Below, piece by piece: positions 15,744 to 23,806 of a DNA stretch of 56,678 bases. Position 1 is the first letter of the stretch, and each line of letters opens with the position of its first letter. The translations under genes and the position numbers were made by a program. The notes under the pieces were generated by a model, which saw nothing but the letters and a program-made list of their open reading frames with translations, was not told the origin of the DNA and ran no database searches. The DNA is taken from contig NZ_MPOH02000009.1 in assembly GCF_001896135.2 (NCBI RefSeq), positions 588,239 through 644,916 on the forward strand. Direction: 5' to 3'. The stretch is from Streptomyces phaeoluteigriseus. GTDB taxonomy: Bacteria; Actinomycetota; Actinomycetes; Streptomycetales; Streptomycetaceae.

Positions 15744-16670
15744 TCAGCCACGGCTGATCACGCTCCGCAGGAAGAACCGCAGGTTCGCCGGCTTCTCGGC
15801 GAGCCGTCGCATGAAGTAGCCGTACCAGTCGGTGCCGTAGGCCGTGTAGACGCGCATGCGGTGACCCTCGGCAGCCAGGCGCAGGTGTTCCTCGCCGCGG
15901 ATGCCGTACAGCATCTGGAACTCGTACTCGTCGGGCTTGCGGCCGGCCTTGCGGGCCAGTTCCTGGGCGATGGAGATCAGGCGGGGGTCGTGGGAGCCGA
16001 TCATCGGGTATCCCTCGCCCTCCATCAGCGCGCGCAGGACACGGACGTACGCCTTGTCGATCTCGTGTTTCTGCTGGTAGGCGACCTCGGCGGGCTCCTT
16101 GTAGGCGCCCTTCACGAGGCGCACGCGGCTGCCGTCGCCGGCGAGGCGGCGGGCGTCGGCCTCGGTGCGGAAGAGGTAGGCCTGGATGACGCAGCCGGTC
16201 TGGGGGTGGTCCTTGCGCAGTTCCTCGTGGATGGCGAACATCGAGTCGAGGGTGGTGTGGTCCTCGGCGTCCAGGGTGACGGTCGTGCCGATGGCGGCGG
16301 CGGCCTCGACGACCGGGCGGACGTTGGCGAGGGCCAGCTCGTGGCCGCCCTCCAGCGCCTGGCCGAACATCGACAGCTTGACGGACATCTCGACGCGCTC
16401 GCCGAGCTGCAGCTCCTTGAGGCGGTCCACCAGCGTCAGGTAGGCGTCGCGGGCGGCGGCGGCCTGCTCGGGGGTGGTGATGTCCTCGCCGACGACGTCC
16501 ATCGTCAGCTCCAGGCCGCGCCCGGTCAGCTCCTCGATGATCGGGACGATGTCGTCCACCGTCTCACCGGGGATGAAGCGGTCCACGACCTGCTTCGTCA
16601 CCGGGGCCGCCGAGATCAGGCGGCGCATCCGGTCGCTGCGCGAGGCGGCGAGAATCACGGGACCCAGCAC
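15744..16670 (-). CDS. proline dehydrogenase (monofunctional)
   Basis: A 308-residue FAD-dependent PRODH barrel oxidising proline to P5C. Diagnostic are the helix-8 and strand motifs MDVVGEDIT, EMSVKLSMFG, VTLDAEDHTT, IQAYLFRTEADA, VRLVKGAYKEPAEVAYQ and the C-terminal YEFQMLYGIRGEEH and GYFMRRLAEKPAN with the substrate-binding YxxRRxxE arginines. I set the start at GTG 16670 because GGAGGT lies 5-6 bases upstream; longer in-frame versions have no such site. It is divergent from the regulator at 16835, and a palindrome lies between them at 16706-16723. Confidence 0.92.
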   Translation of the reverse strand: MLGPVILAASRSDRMRRLISAAPVTKQVVDRFIPGETVDDIVPIIEELTGRGLELTMDVVGEDITTPEQAAAARDAYLTLVDRLKELQLGERVEMSVKLSMFGQALEGGHELALANVRPVVEAAAAIGTTVTLDAEDHTTLDSMFAIHEELRKDHPQTGCVIQAYLFRTEADARRLAGDGSRVRLVKGAYKEPAEVAYQQKHEIDKAYVRVLRALMEGEGYPMIGSHDPRLISIAQELARKAGRKPDEYEFQMLYGIRGEEHLRLAAEGHRMRVYTAYGTDWYGYFMRRLAEKPANLRFFLRSVISRG

Positions 16671-16705
16671 GGGGCACCTCCACATACCAACCCATACGAG
16701 GCCGC

Positions 16706-16723
16706 TTCCCGACGTTTCGGGAA
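16706..16723. promoter_or_regulatory. palindromic operator between proline genes and regulator
   Basis: TTCCCGA-CGTT-TCGGGAA has perfect 7-bp arms, 35 bases before the proline dehydrogenase GTG and about 110 before the regulator start. It is a good candidate for the binding site of the divergent PucR/CdaR-type protein. Confidence 0.55.
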
Positions 16724-16834
16724 CGGCACGGAGAACCACCGTGAAACCTAAGGATCCCTCCGATCGTCTGCCATCGACAGCTGTCACGCATCCGTGCCGC
16801 AGATCTCAGACAGATGTATGAGGAGGCCGCGGGG

Positions 16835-18022
16835 ATGCGGGAGAATGACCGGGTGACGGCGGATTTCAAGGGTGAGTACCAGGAACTGGTCGACGAGATC
16901 TCGGAGCTGCTCGGCGCTCCGGCGACCCTGGAGAACCGTGACTTCGAGCTGATCGCCTTCGGCGCCTACGACAGTGAGGACGAGCTGGACGCCGCCGCGC
17001 TGGACCCGGTGCGCACGCGGTCGATCCTCACCCGGCGTTCCACTCCGGCGGTGCGGACCTGGTTCGAGGGCTTCGGCATCACGCGGGCCACGGGCCCGGT
17101 CCGCATCCCGCCGACCCCGGAGGCCGGCGTCCACCGGGGCCGCATCTGCCTCCCGGTGCGCCATCGCGGGGTCGTCCTCGGCTACGTCTGGCTGCTGGAC
17201 GGCGGCCAGGGACCCTCGGACGCCCAGTTGGCGGGCGCGATGGAGGTGACGGGCCGGATCGGCGCACTGCTCGCCGACGAGGCCCAGCACGGCGCCGACC
17301 TCACCCGCGAACTGCGGGCGGTCCTCACCGCCGACCGGGGCTGGCAGCGGGACATGGCGGTGGCGGAACTGCGCACCGCGCTCGGCACCCGCGCGGACGG
17401 CCCTCATACGGTGGTGTGCGTGGCGCCCTGGCCGTCGGCGGACCCGGACGACGCGCCGTCCCTGCGCACCCTGCCGGGCGCGGAGGCCCTGTGCACGGTG
17501 CCGTGGGGGGTGAGCGGCCAGTGCCTCGCGGTGCTGGTCCGGCTGCGCTCGACGGACTCCCTGACCGCGGCGACCTCGGCGGCGACACGGTTGCTGGAGC
17601 GGACCGGCGGGACGGGCGCGGCCGGGGTCGCGGCGGGGCGGGCCGGTCTCGCGGAGCTGGGGGCGGCCTGGCAGGAGGCGTCGGCGGCGGCACGGGCGGC
17701 GCTGGCGGAGTCCCGCCTCGGCCCGACCGCCGAGTGGGCGTCGATCGGCCCCTACCGCCTGCTGACCTCGCTGCCACCGGGCTCCGCCCAGGACCCCGCC
17801 GTACAGGCCCTGTTGACGCCCTCTCATCGTGAACTGGCCCGCACGGCCGAGGTGTACCTGGACTGTGCGGGTCAGGCGGGCCGTACGGCCGCGGAGTTGG
17901 GCATCCACCGGCAGACGCTGTACTACCGGCTCTCGCGGGTGGAGCAGCTGACGGGCCTGGACCTGGACGACGGCGAGGACCGGCTGCTGCTGCACATGGC
18001 GCTCAAGGCACAGCGGCTCTGA
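16835..18022 (+). CDS. PucR/CdaR-family regulator of proline use
   Basis: A 395-residue transcription factor. The C-terminal HTH_30-type motif is clear: [46 protein letters not shown]. The middle looks like the GGDEF-like CdaR domain and the N-terminal half a sensor region. Streptomyces carry such a regulator (PutR type) divergent from their proline genes, and the arrangement here is the same. I place the start at ATG 16835 because GAGGAGG lies 8 bases upstream; an ATG at 16814 and a GTG at 16853 are possible. Activation of the proline dehydrogenase-pruA genes in response to proline is inferred from position. Confidence 0.8.
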   Translation: MRENDRVTADFKGEYQELVDEISELLGAPATLENRDFELIAFGAYDSEDELDAAALDPVRTRSILTRRSTPAVRTWFEGFGITRATGPVRIPPTPEAGVHRGRICLPVRHRGVVLGYVWLLDGGQGPSDAQLAGAMEVTGRIGALLADEAQHGADLTRELRAVLTADRGWQRDMAVAELRTALGTRADGPHTVVCVAPWPSADPDDAPSLRTLPGAEALCTVPWGVSGQCLAVLVRLRSTDSLTAATSAATRLLERTGGTGAAGVAAGRAGLAELGAAWQEASAAARAALAESRLGPTAEWASIGPYRLLTSLPPGSAQDPAVQALLTPSHRELARTAEVYLDCAGQAGRTAAELGIHRQTLYYRLSRVEQLTGLDLDDGEDRLLLHMALKAQRL

Positions 18023-18100
18023 GACCTACTTCAGCGGCTCCTGCGACCCACTACGTCAGCGGCCCTGACACCTGCGACGTCAGCGGCCCCGAGACCTGCG
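18021..18100. repeat. imperfect 24-bp tandem repeat
   Basis: Three and a half units of roughly 22-24 bp, each with a form of ACCTGCGACGTCAGCGGCCC, start right at the stop codon of the regulator. No function is evident. It may be a recombination or slippage product. Confidence 0.6.
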
Positions 18101-18146
18101 CCGTTCGCCGGCACGCCCCTCTCCCCGTCGTCACGGACCCCGCTAC

Positions 18147-18161
18147 TGAAAACGATTGTCA
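18147..18161 (+). promoter_or_regulatory. Zur-like box
   Basis: TGAAAACGATTGTCA closely resembles the 15-bp Zur operator of streptomycetes (of the form TGAAAATGATTTTCA), with matching TGA/TCA ends and mostly paired inner positions. A TACGGT -10-like box follows at 18168-18173 and the lipoprotein GTG is at 18219. The location is right for zinc-dependent repression of the transporter operon. Confidence 0.65.
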
Positions 18162-18218
18162 TCGTGTTACGGTCGGCGCACCCCTTGAACTTTTGACGAC
18201 CCCTCCCCGGAGTGTTCC

Positions 18219-19718
18219 GTGCGCCTGCCCGCCCGCCGCCTGCTCCCCGTACCGGCCATCGCGGCCGCCTCCGCGCTGCTCACCGGCTGCTTCTCCGGCG
18301 ACGGGACCACCGAGGGGTCCGGCGGCGCGGACGGAAAGCGGCTGCGGCTCGCGATGATGCAGCCGCCGCGCTCGGGCCTGTCCCCGCTGTCCGACGACGC
18401 CTTCAAGCTCTCGCGCTGGTCGACCGCCGAGACCCTGGTCAAGCTGGACACGGCCGGTGACGCCCAGCCCGCGCTCGCCACCTCCTGGCAGCGCGACGGC
18501 CGGACCTGGAGCTTCGAGATACGCGACGGCGTCACCTTCCACGACGGCACGAAGCTCGACGCCGAGGCCGTCGTACGCTCCCTCACCCGGGCCGCCGGCG
18601 CCTCCCCCAAGCCCCGCATCCTGGACGGCGTCGAGCTGACCGCGAAGGCCGCCGACGCCGACACCGTCACCGTGACGACCGCCGCCGAGGACCCGCTGGT
18701 CCCGCAGCGGCTCAGCTCGCCGCAGCTGGCGGTCCTCGCCGCGAAGGCGTACACGGGCCAGACCGTGAACCCGGTCGGCGCCGGCACCGGCCCCTTCGAG
18801 CTGACGAAGGTCAACGGCACCTCGTCCGCCACCCTCGACCGCTACGACGCGTACTGGGGCGGCAGGGCGAAGGCCCCCGGCATCGACGTGCGGTTCGTGC
18901 CCGACGGCACCGCCCGTGCCGCCGCCCTGCGCAGCGGCGAGGCCGACATCGTGGAGGCGGTCCCCGTCTCCCAGGCCGCGCTGCTCGACGAGGACCTCGT
19001 CACCGAGGTGCCCATGCCGCGCACCAACACCCTGTACCTCAACACCGGGAAGGGCGCCTTCAAGGACGCCTCGCTGCGCGCCGCCGCCCGCGAGGCGATC
19101 GACGCCGAGTCGATCGTGAAGGGCGTCTACGAGGGCCGCGCCGACGTCGCCGAGGGACTGCTCGGCCCGGCGCTGCCGTGGGCGGCCGGGCTGCGCGCGC
19201 CGGTCACCCGGGTCGAGGCGGGCGACCCGGCGGGCCGGACCGTCACCATCGGCACCTTCACCGACCGCGCCGAACTCCCCGAGGTCGCCGCCACGCTGCA
19301 ACAGCAGCTCCAGAAGGCCGGTTTCACGGTGAAGCTGGACGTGCGCGAGTACGCCAACATCGAAGCCGACGCGCTGGCGGGCGAGTTCGACGCGTTCATC
19401 CTGTCCCGCGCGACCGTCCTCGACTCCGGTGACCCGGCCGCCTACCTCTACAGCGATTTCGCCTCCGACGGCTCCTTCAACATCGCCCAGCTCCAGGACC
19501 CCACGGTGGACGCCGCGTTGCGCGAGGCCGGCGAGACTCCCACCGGTGACGCCCGCCGCGAGGCCGTCATCGCCGCCGAGGCCGCCGTACTCGCGACCGA
19601 CGCGGCCGTGCCGATGCTGCACGAGCGGGTCATCCAGGGCGACGCGGCCGGGGTCGTCGGCGCCGCCCACGACCCGCGCGAGCGGGAACTCGTCACGGCC
19701 GCCACCCACGTCAAGTGA
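18219..19718 (+). CDS. ABC importer solute-binding lipoprotein (family 5)
   Basis: A 499-residue extracytoplasmic substrate-binding protein of the oligopeptide/nickel family (SBP_bac_5). The signal peptide ends in the lipobox LLTGC, so it is a lipoprotein anchored outside the membrane. Family marks include ALATSWQRDGRTWSFEIRDGVTFHDGTKLDAEAVVRSL, GTGPFELTKV, and SATLDRYDAYWGG. GTG at 18219 follows CGGAG at 6 bases. It starts an operon with a fused permease and two ATPases; its TGA overlaps the permease GTG. A Zur-like box upstream points to a zinc-linked cargo such as a metallophore or chelate, rather than plain peptides; that is inference. Confidence 0.85.
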   Translation: MRLPARRLLPVPAIAAASALLTGCFSGDGTTEGSGGADGKRLRLAMMQPPRSGLSPLSDDAFKLSRWSTAETLVKLDTAGDAQPALATSWQRDGRTWSFEIRDGVTFHDGTKLDAEAVVRSLTRAAGASPKPRILDGVELTAKAADADTVTVTTAAEDPLVPQRLSSPQLAVLAAKAYTGQTVNPVGAGTGPFELTKVNGTSSATLDRYDAYWGGRAKAPGIDVRFVPDGTARAAALRSGEADIVEAVPVSQAALLDEDLVTEVPMPRTNTLYLNTGKGAFKDASLRAAAREAIDAESIVKGVYEGRADVAEGLLGPALPWAAGLRAPVTRVEAGDPAGRTVTIGTFTDRAELPEVAATLQQQLQKAGFTVKLDVREYANIEADALAGEFDAFILSRATVLDSGDPAAYLYSDFASDGSFNIAQLQDPTVDAALREAGETPTGDARREAVIAAEAAVLATDAAVPMLHERVIQGDAAGVVGAAHDPRERELVTAATHVK

Positions 19719-21464
19719 GACTCCCCGCCCGTCGGCCCTGGCCGGGCGCCGCCGGGACGACCCGGTCCCTGTCCCTGCTCGCCATCGTCGCCGCCGTCGG
19801 CCTGCTGCCCTGGCTGTCCGGCCGCGACCCCGCCCTGTCCGTGCTGCGGGCGCGCTCCGCCGAGCAGGAACCCACGCGGGAGGCCCTGGACGCCGTACGC
19901 CGTGACCTCGGACTGGACGCCGGTCCGCTGTCCCTGCTGGGCGGCTGGGCGGCCGGCCTGGTCCGCGGCGACCTCGGGATCTCCTGGGTGTCCGGCACCG
20001 ACGTGGGGCCCTCCGTGCTGGCCGGGCTCCAGGTGTCGCTGGCCCTGATGGGCGCGGCGTTCGGCGTGGCGGTGCTGCTCGGCGTCGCGCTCGTGGCGCC
20101 GGTGCTGGCGCACGGGCGGGCGTCGGCCGGCGCGGGCTCCGCGATGCTGGCGGCCGTGCCGGAGTTCCTGCTGGCCACGGTCGGGCTGCTGGTGTGCGGG
20201 GTGTGGCTGGGCCGGCTGCCGACGTCCGGCTGGGACGGCCCCTCGTCCGATGGTGCTGCCCGCGGTCGCGCTCGGCGTCCCGGCGGGCGGCCTGCTCGGC
20301 CGCCTCGTCGCGGACGCGCTGCCGGCCGTCCTGGAGGAGCGGTGGGTCGAGCTGTGGCGGGGCGCCGGAGTGAGCCGCGCCCGTGTCTCGGCCGCCGCGC
20401 TGCGCCGCGTGCTGCCGCCCCTGGTCCCGCAGTTCGGCATGGCCGCGGTCGGTCTGACCGGTGGCGCGGTCGCGGTGGAGACGGTGTTCGCGGTCCCCGG
20501 CATCGGCCGTACGGCGCTGGGGGCGGCCAAGTCGCAGGACCTTCCCCTGCTCCAGGGCGCGGTCCTGGCCCTGCTGCTCCTCGGCCTGGCCGCCGGCGCG
20601 CTGGCGGCGCTCGTACGGCGGCGGCTCCTGGGCCCCGCCCTGCGGGACGCCTCGCTGGCGCTGCCGCCGCCCCTGCCGGTCCGCGCCCACCCCGCGATTC
20701 CGCTGACCCTGGCCGCGCTGCTCGCCACGGCGATCGGCTGGGGCCTGCTGCGCGACCCGTACGCGGTGAACACCGCTGCGCGGCTGGCCCCGCCCTGCTG
20801 GGCGCACCCCCTCGGCACCGACGGACTCGGCCGCGACGTCCTGGCCCGCCTCGGACACGGCGCCGCGTCGACGGTGGGCACGGCGGTGGCCGTCTGCCTG
20901 CTCAGCCTGGTCCTCTCCCTCGCGCTGGGCTTCCTGCCCGGGGTCGCGGCCGGGGCGGCCGACATCGCCAACGCGCTGCCCCCGGTGATCGTCGGCATCC
21001 TCGTCGCGGCCGTCTCGGGCCCCGGCACCGGCGGAGCGGCCCTCTCGGTGGCCCTGATCTCCTGGCCGCCGCTGGCCGCGCACGCGGCGGCGCTGGTGCA
21101 GGAGGTGCGGGCGTCGGGATTCCTCACCGCCCAACGGGCCATCGGCGCGCCCCCGTGGTGGATCCTCACCCGGCACGTCCTGCCCACGGTGGCCGCGCCC
21201 GTCGCCCGGCACGCCCTCCTCCGCCTGCCCGGCATCGCCCTCGCGCTGGCCTCCCTGGGCTTCCTCGGCCTGGGCGCCCAGCCCCCGGCCCCGGAGTGGG
21301 GACTCCTCCTGGACGAGTCCCGCGCCTACGTGGAACGCGCCCCGTGGGCCGCCCTGTCCCCGGCGATCGCCCTGGCCCTGCTGGCGGGGCTGGCGGTGTC
21401 GGGGGCGGCGTACGCGCAGGGTGTCGCCCGAAGTCCGCGGAAGGAGGCTCCCGTTGGAGTCTGA
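19715..21464 (+). pseudogene. fused DppB-DppC type ABC permease, one-base frameshift
   Basis: Two permease domains in one gene. The first (to about 20650) is DppB-like: GLVRGDLGISWVSGTDV, then PAVALGVPAGGLLGRLV, RGAGVSRARVSAAALRRVLPP and the EAA-like region ending GGAVAVETVFAVPGIGRTAL. The second is DppC-like: HPLGTDGLGRDVLARLGHGA, the EAA-loop-like TAQRAIGAPPWWILTRHVLP, and SLGFLGLGAQPPAPEWG. These are normally separate proteins; here no stop or start divides them. The frame breaks near 20240-20249, where GWDGPSS should continue into MVLPAVALG but one extra base is present. With that repaired the protein has about 580 residues. Start GTG overlaps the lipoprotein stop. It may be inactive or a sequencing indel. 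Confidence 0.75.
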
Positions 21465-22463
21465 GGTGACGCAGGCGCCGCCGGTGCGGCACAGCGGCCT
21501 GCTCTCGGTCCGTGACCTCCGTGTCTCCTTCGGCGGCACCGAGGCCGTCCGCGGTGTCTCCTTCGACGTCCGCCCCCGTGAGGTCCTCGCGCTGGTCGGG
21601 GAGTCGGGGGCGGGCAAGTCCCTCACCGCGCGGGCCCTGCTCGGGATGCTCCCCCGGGGCGCGGCCATGAGCGGGGAGATCCGGCTGGACGGTTGCGCGG
21701 ACCTCGCCGCCGCCCGGGGCCGCCGCATCTCGCTCGTGCCGCAGGACGCCCTGTCCGCGCTCTCCCCCGTGCACCCCGTCGGCGACCAGCTCGCCGCCGC
21801 CGTACGGTCGCTGCACCGCGTCTCCCGCGCCGAGGCGCGAGCCCGTGCCGTCGCCGCGCTGGACCGGGTGGGCATCCCGGACGCCGTCCGCCGGGCGCGG
21901 GCGTATCCGCACGAGTACTCCGGCGGGATGCGCCAGCGGGCGGTGATCGCGATGGCGATGCTGGGCGAACCGGATCTGGTGGTCGCCGACGAGCCGACCA
22001 CCGCGCTGGACGCCGAGCGCCGCGAGCAGGTCCTGCGGGTGCTCGCCGAACAGCGCGAGCGGCCGGTGCCGCACTGCTCCTCGTCACCCACGACCTGGAC
22101 GTCGTACGCGGCCACGCGGACCGCGTGCTGGTGATGTACGCGGGACGGACGAGCGAACTCGGCCCCGTGGCACAGGTGTTGAACCGCCCGCGCGCCCCCT
22201 ACACCGCCGGGCTCCTCGCCTCCCTCCCCCAGGACGGCGTCCGGCGCCGCAGGAGGCTGCCCGCCCTCCCCGGCACGCCTCCGACGCCGGGCGCCCCGCC
22301 ACCCGGCTGCGCCTTCGCGCCCCGCTGCCCGCTGGCGGTGGACGTGTGCCGTACCGAGGAACCGGAGCCGCGGACGGTGGACGGACGGCTCGTCGCCTGC
22401 CACCGGGCCGAGCAGGTCCCCGCCGACACCGCCACGCTGTTCGGGGAAGGACGACCGGCATGA
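21454..22463 (+). pseudogene. ABC importer ATPase (DppD type), one-base frameshift
   Basis: The nucleotide-binding protein of the importer. TTG at 21454 follows AAGGAGG. Walker A LVGESGAGKSLTARALL, signature [16 protein letters not shown] and Walker [13 protein letters not shown] are intact. At about 22060-22062 the frame shifts: the expected continuation [21 protein letters not shown], with the H-loop His, lies in another frame one base away. The C-terminus then shows the oligopeptide-ATPase Cys-rich block [20 protein letters not shown] found in DppD/OppD proteins. Repaired length would be about 336 residues. Its TGA overlaps the ATG of the next ATPase (ATGA). Confidence 0.75.
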
Positions 22464-23150
22464 CCGCACCACTGCTCGACGTGCGCGATCTCGTGGTCCG
22501 CTACGGGACCGTGACCGCCGTGGACGGCGTCTCCTTCGCCCTGGAGGCGGGCGAGACCCTCGCCCTCGACGGCCCGTCCGGCTGCGGCAAGTCGACCACG
22601 GCCCTCGCCGTCCTCCAGCTGCGCCGCCCCGATGCGGGTGAAGTCCGCTTCGAGGGACTGGAGTTGACGGCCCTCACCGAACGCGAGCTGCGTCCCCTGC
22701 GCCCCCGGATGCAGCCGGTCTTCCAGGACCCCTACGGCTCCCTCAACCCCCGCCACCGCATCCGCGACGCGGTGGCGGAACCCCTGAAGGTCCAGGGCCG
22801 CTGGAGCGACGCCGACGCCCGCACGCGTGGCCGGACTCCTCGACCGCGTCGGTCTCGCCCCGTCGTACGGCGACCGCCGCCCCCACGAACTCTCCGGCGG
22901 GCAGTGCCAGCGCGCCGGCATCGCCCGCGCGCTCGCCTCCGAGCCGCGCCTGCTGGTCCTCGACGAACCGGTGTCGGCCCTGGACCCGTCGGTCCGCGCG
23001 GGGGTGCTGAACCTGCTGGCCGACCTCCAGGACGATCTGGGGCTCGGCTACCTGTTCATCTGCCACGACCGTGCGGTGGTACGGCACTTCGCGGACCGGG
23101 TGGTGCGGATGCGCGACGGGCGGGTCAGCCCTTCGCCGCCGCCACGATGA
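22460..23150 (+). pseudogene. ABC importer ATPase (DppF type), frameshift
   Basis: The second nucleotide-binding protein. ATG 22460 overlaps the previous stop. Walker A is [16 protein letters not shown] and the Q-loop [18 protein letters not shown] is typical of OppF/DppF. Near 22820-22827 the frame changes to one that reads [50 protein letters not shown] and [21 protein letters not shown]. The signature has Cys where Arg or Lys is usual (SGGQCQR). The C-terminal Cys block of this family is missing and the gene stops inside the 3' end of the convergent TetR gene, so it is short for the family. It is probably non-functional as written. Confidence 0.7.
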
Positions 23151-23709
23151 TCTGGCGCAGCCCATCCGCGAGCTGGTCCGCCTCGGGTGCGGTCTTCGGA
23201 TCGAAGGACCACTGCGCGATGAGGCCGGTCATCAGGGTCACGTAGAACCGGCCTACGGTGTCCGCGGTCTCGTCGGACACGTCCTCCTCACGACCGCCCA
23301 TGAGCAGCGGGATCAGGCCGCGCCCGGCCTCCCGCTGGGCCCGCGCCAGATGGTCGCGGACCTCGGGCAGCTGGTCGCCCATGACGAGGATCTCCATGCT
23401 GAGCCGCCACAGCGAGCCGGGCTCCCGCATGGTGCCGATGATGTTCGCCCAGACCGAGCGGAAGCGTTCGAGCGAGCCGGGCTCCCCCGCCGGTCCCGCG
23501 CCGTCGCTCCCCTCGAAGGCGTCGCCCATCCCCTCGACCAGTGAGACGTAGGCCTGCGCCAGGAGCGCGTCCTTCGAGCCGTAGTGGTAGCCGATCGAGG
23601 CCAGGTTGGTCCCCGACTCCTTGACGACGTCCCGCGCGGTGGTGCGCGCGAACCCCTTCTCCAGCAGGCAGCGTTTGGCGCCCTCGAGCAGATCCTCACG
23701 GTGTCCCAT
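23125..23709 (-). CDS. TetR-family repressor of the adjacent MFS pump
   Basis: A 194-residue TetR/AcrR protein. The HTH is in [40 protein letters not shown]. The C-terminal domain has TetR_C-like segments ([44 protein letters not shown]). It is transcribed away from the MFS transporter with only 97 bases between them, which is the classic layout for a repressor of a drug-efflux gene. Its ATG has TACGCT exactly 6 bases upstream and no ribosome site, so the message is probably leaderless. Confidence 0.85.
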   Translation of the reverse strand: MGHREDLLEGAKRCLLEKGFARTTARDVVKESGTNLASIGYHYGSKDALLAQAYVSLVEGMGDAFEGSDGAGPAGEPGSLERFRSVWANIIGTMREPGSLWRLSMEILVMGDQLPEVRDHLARAQREAGRGLIPLLMGGREEDVSDETADTVGRFYVTLMTGLIAQWSFDPKTAPEADQLADGLRQIIVAAAKG

Positions 23710-23715
23710 GCCGTC

Positions 23716-23799
23716 AGCGTACCCCTCGATCCATACAGCCGTCCTAGACGCACGACTTATACAGTTGTTCTAGACAGACGTATAAGACGCTCGTACAGT
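23716..23799. promoter_or_regulatory. divergent promoters and operators of TetR/MFS pair
   Basis: Rightward promoter: TAGACA (23771-23776), 17-base spacer, TACAGT (23794-23799), then 7 bases to the MFS ATG. Leftward -10: TACGCT (23721-23716), 6 bases to the tetR ATG. Between them are two direct copies of ATACAGNNGTNCTAGACN (23733-23750, 23759-23776) 26 bases apart, and an inverted pair CTTATAC / GTATAAG (23756-23762, 23780-23786). These cover the -35 of the MFS promoter. Confidence 0.65.
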
Positions 23800-23806
23800 C
23801 ACCGTC

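Noticed and set aside
18159..22472. 1437-residue minus-strand ORF opposite the transporter operon
   Set aside because: It is the antisense of clearly recognisable transporter genes, with Arg/Gly/Ala-rich composition and no domains.
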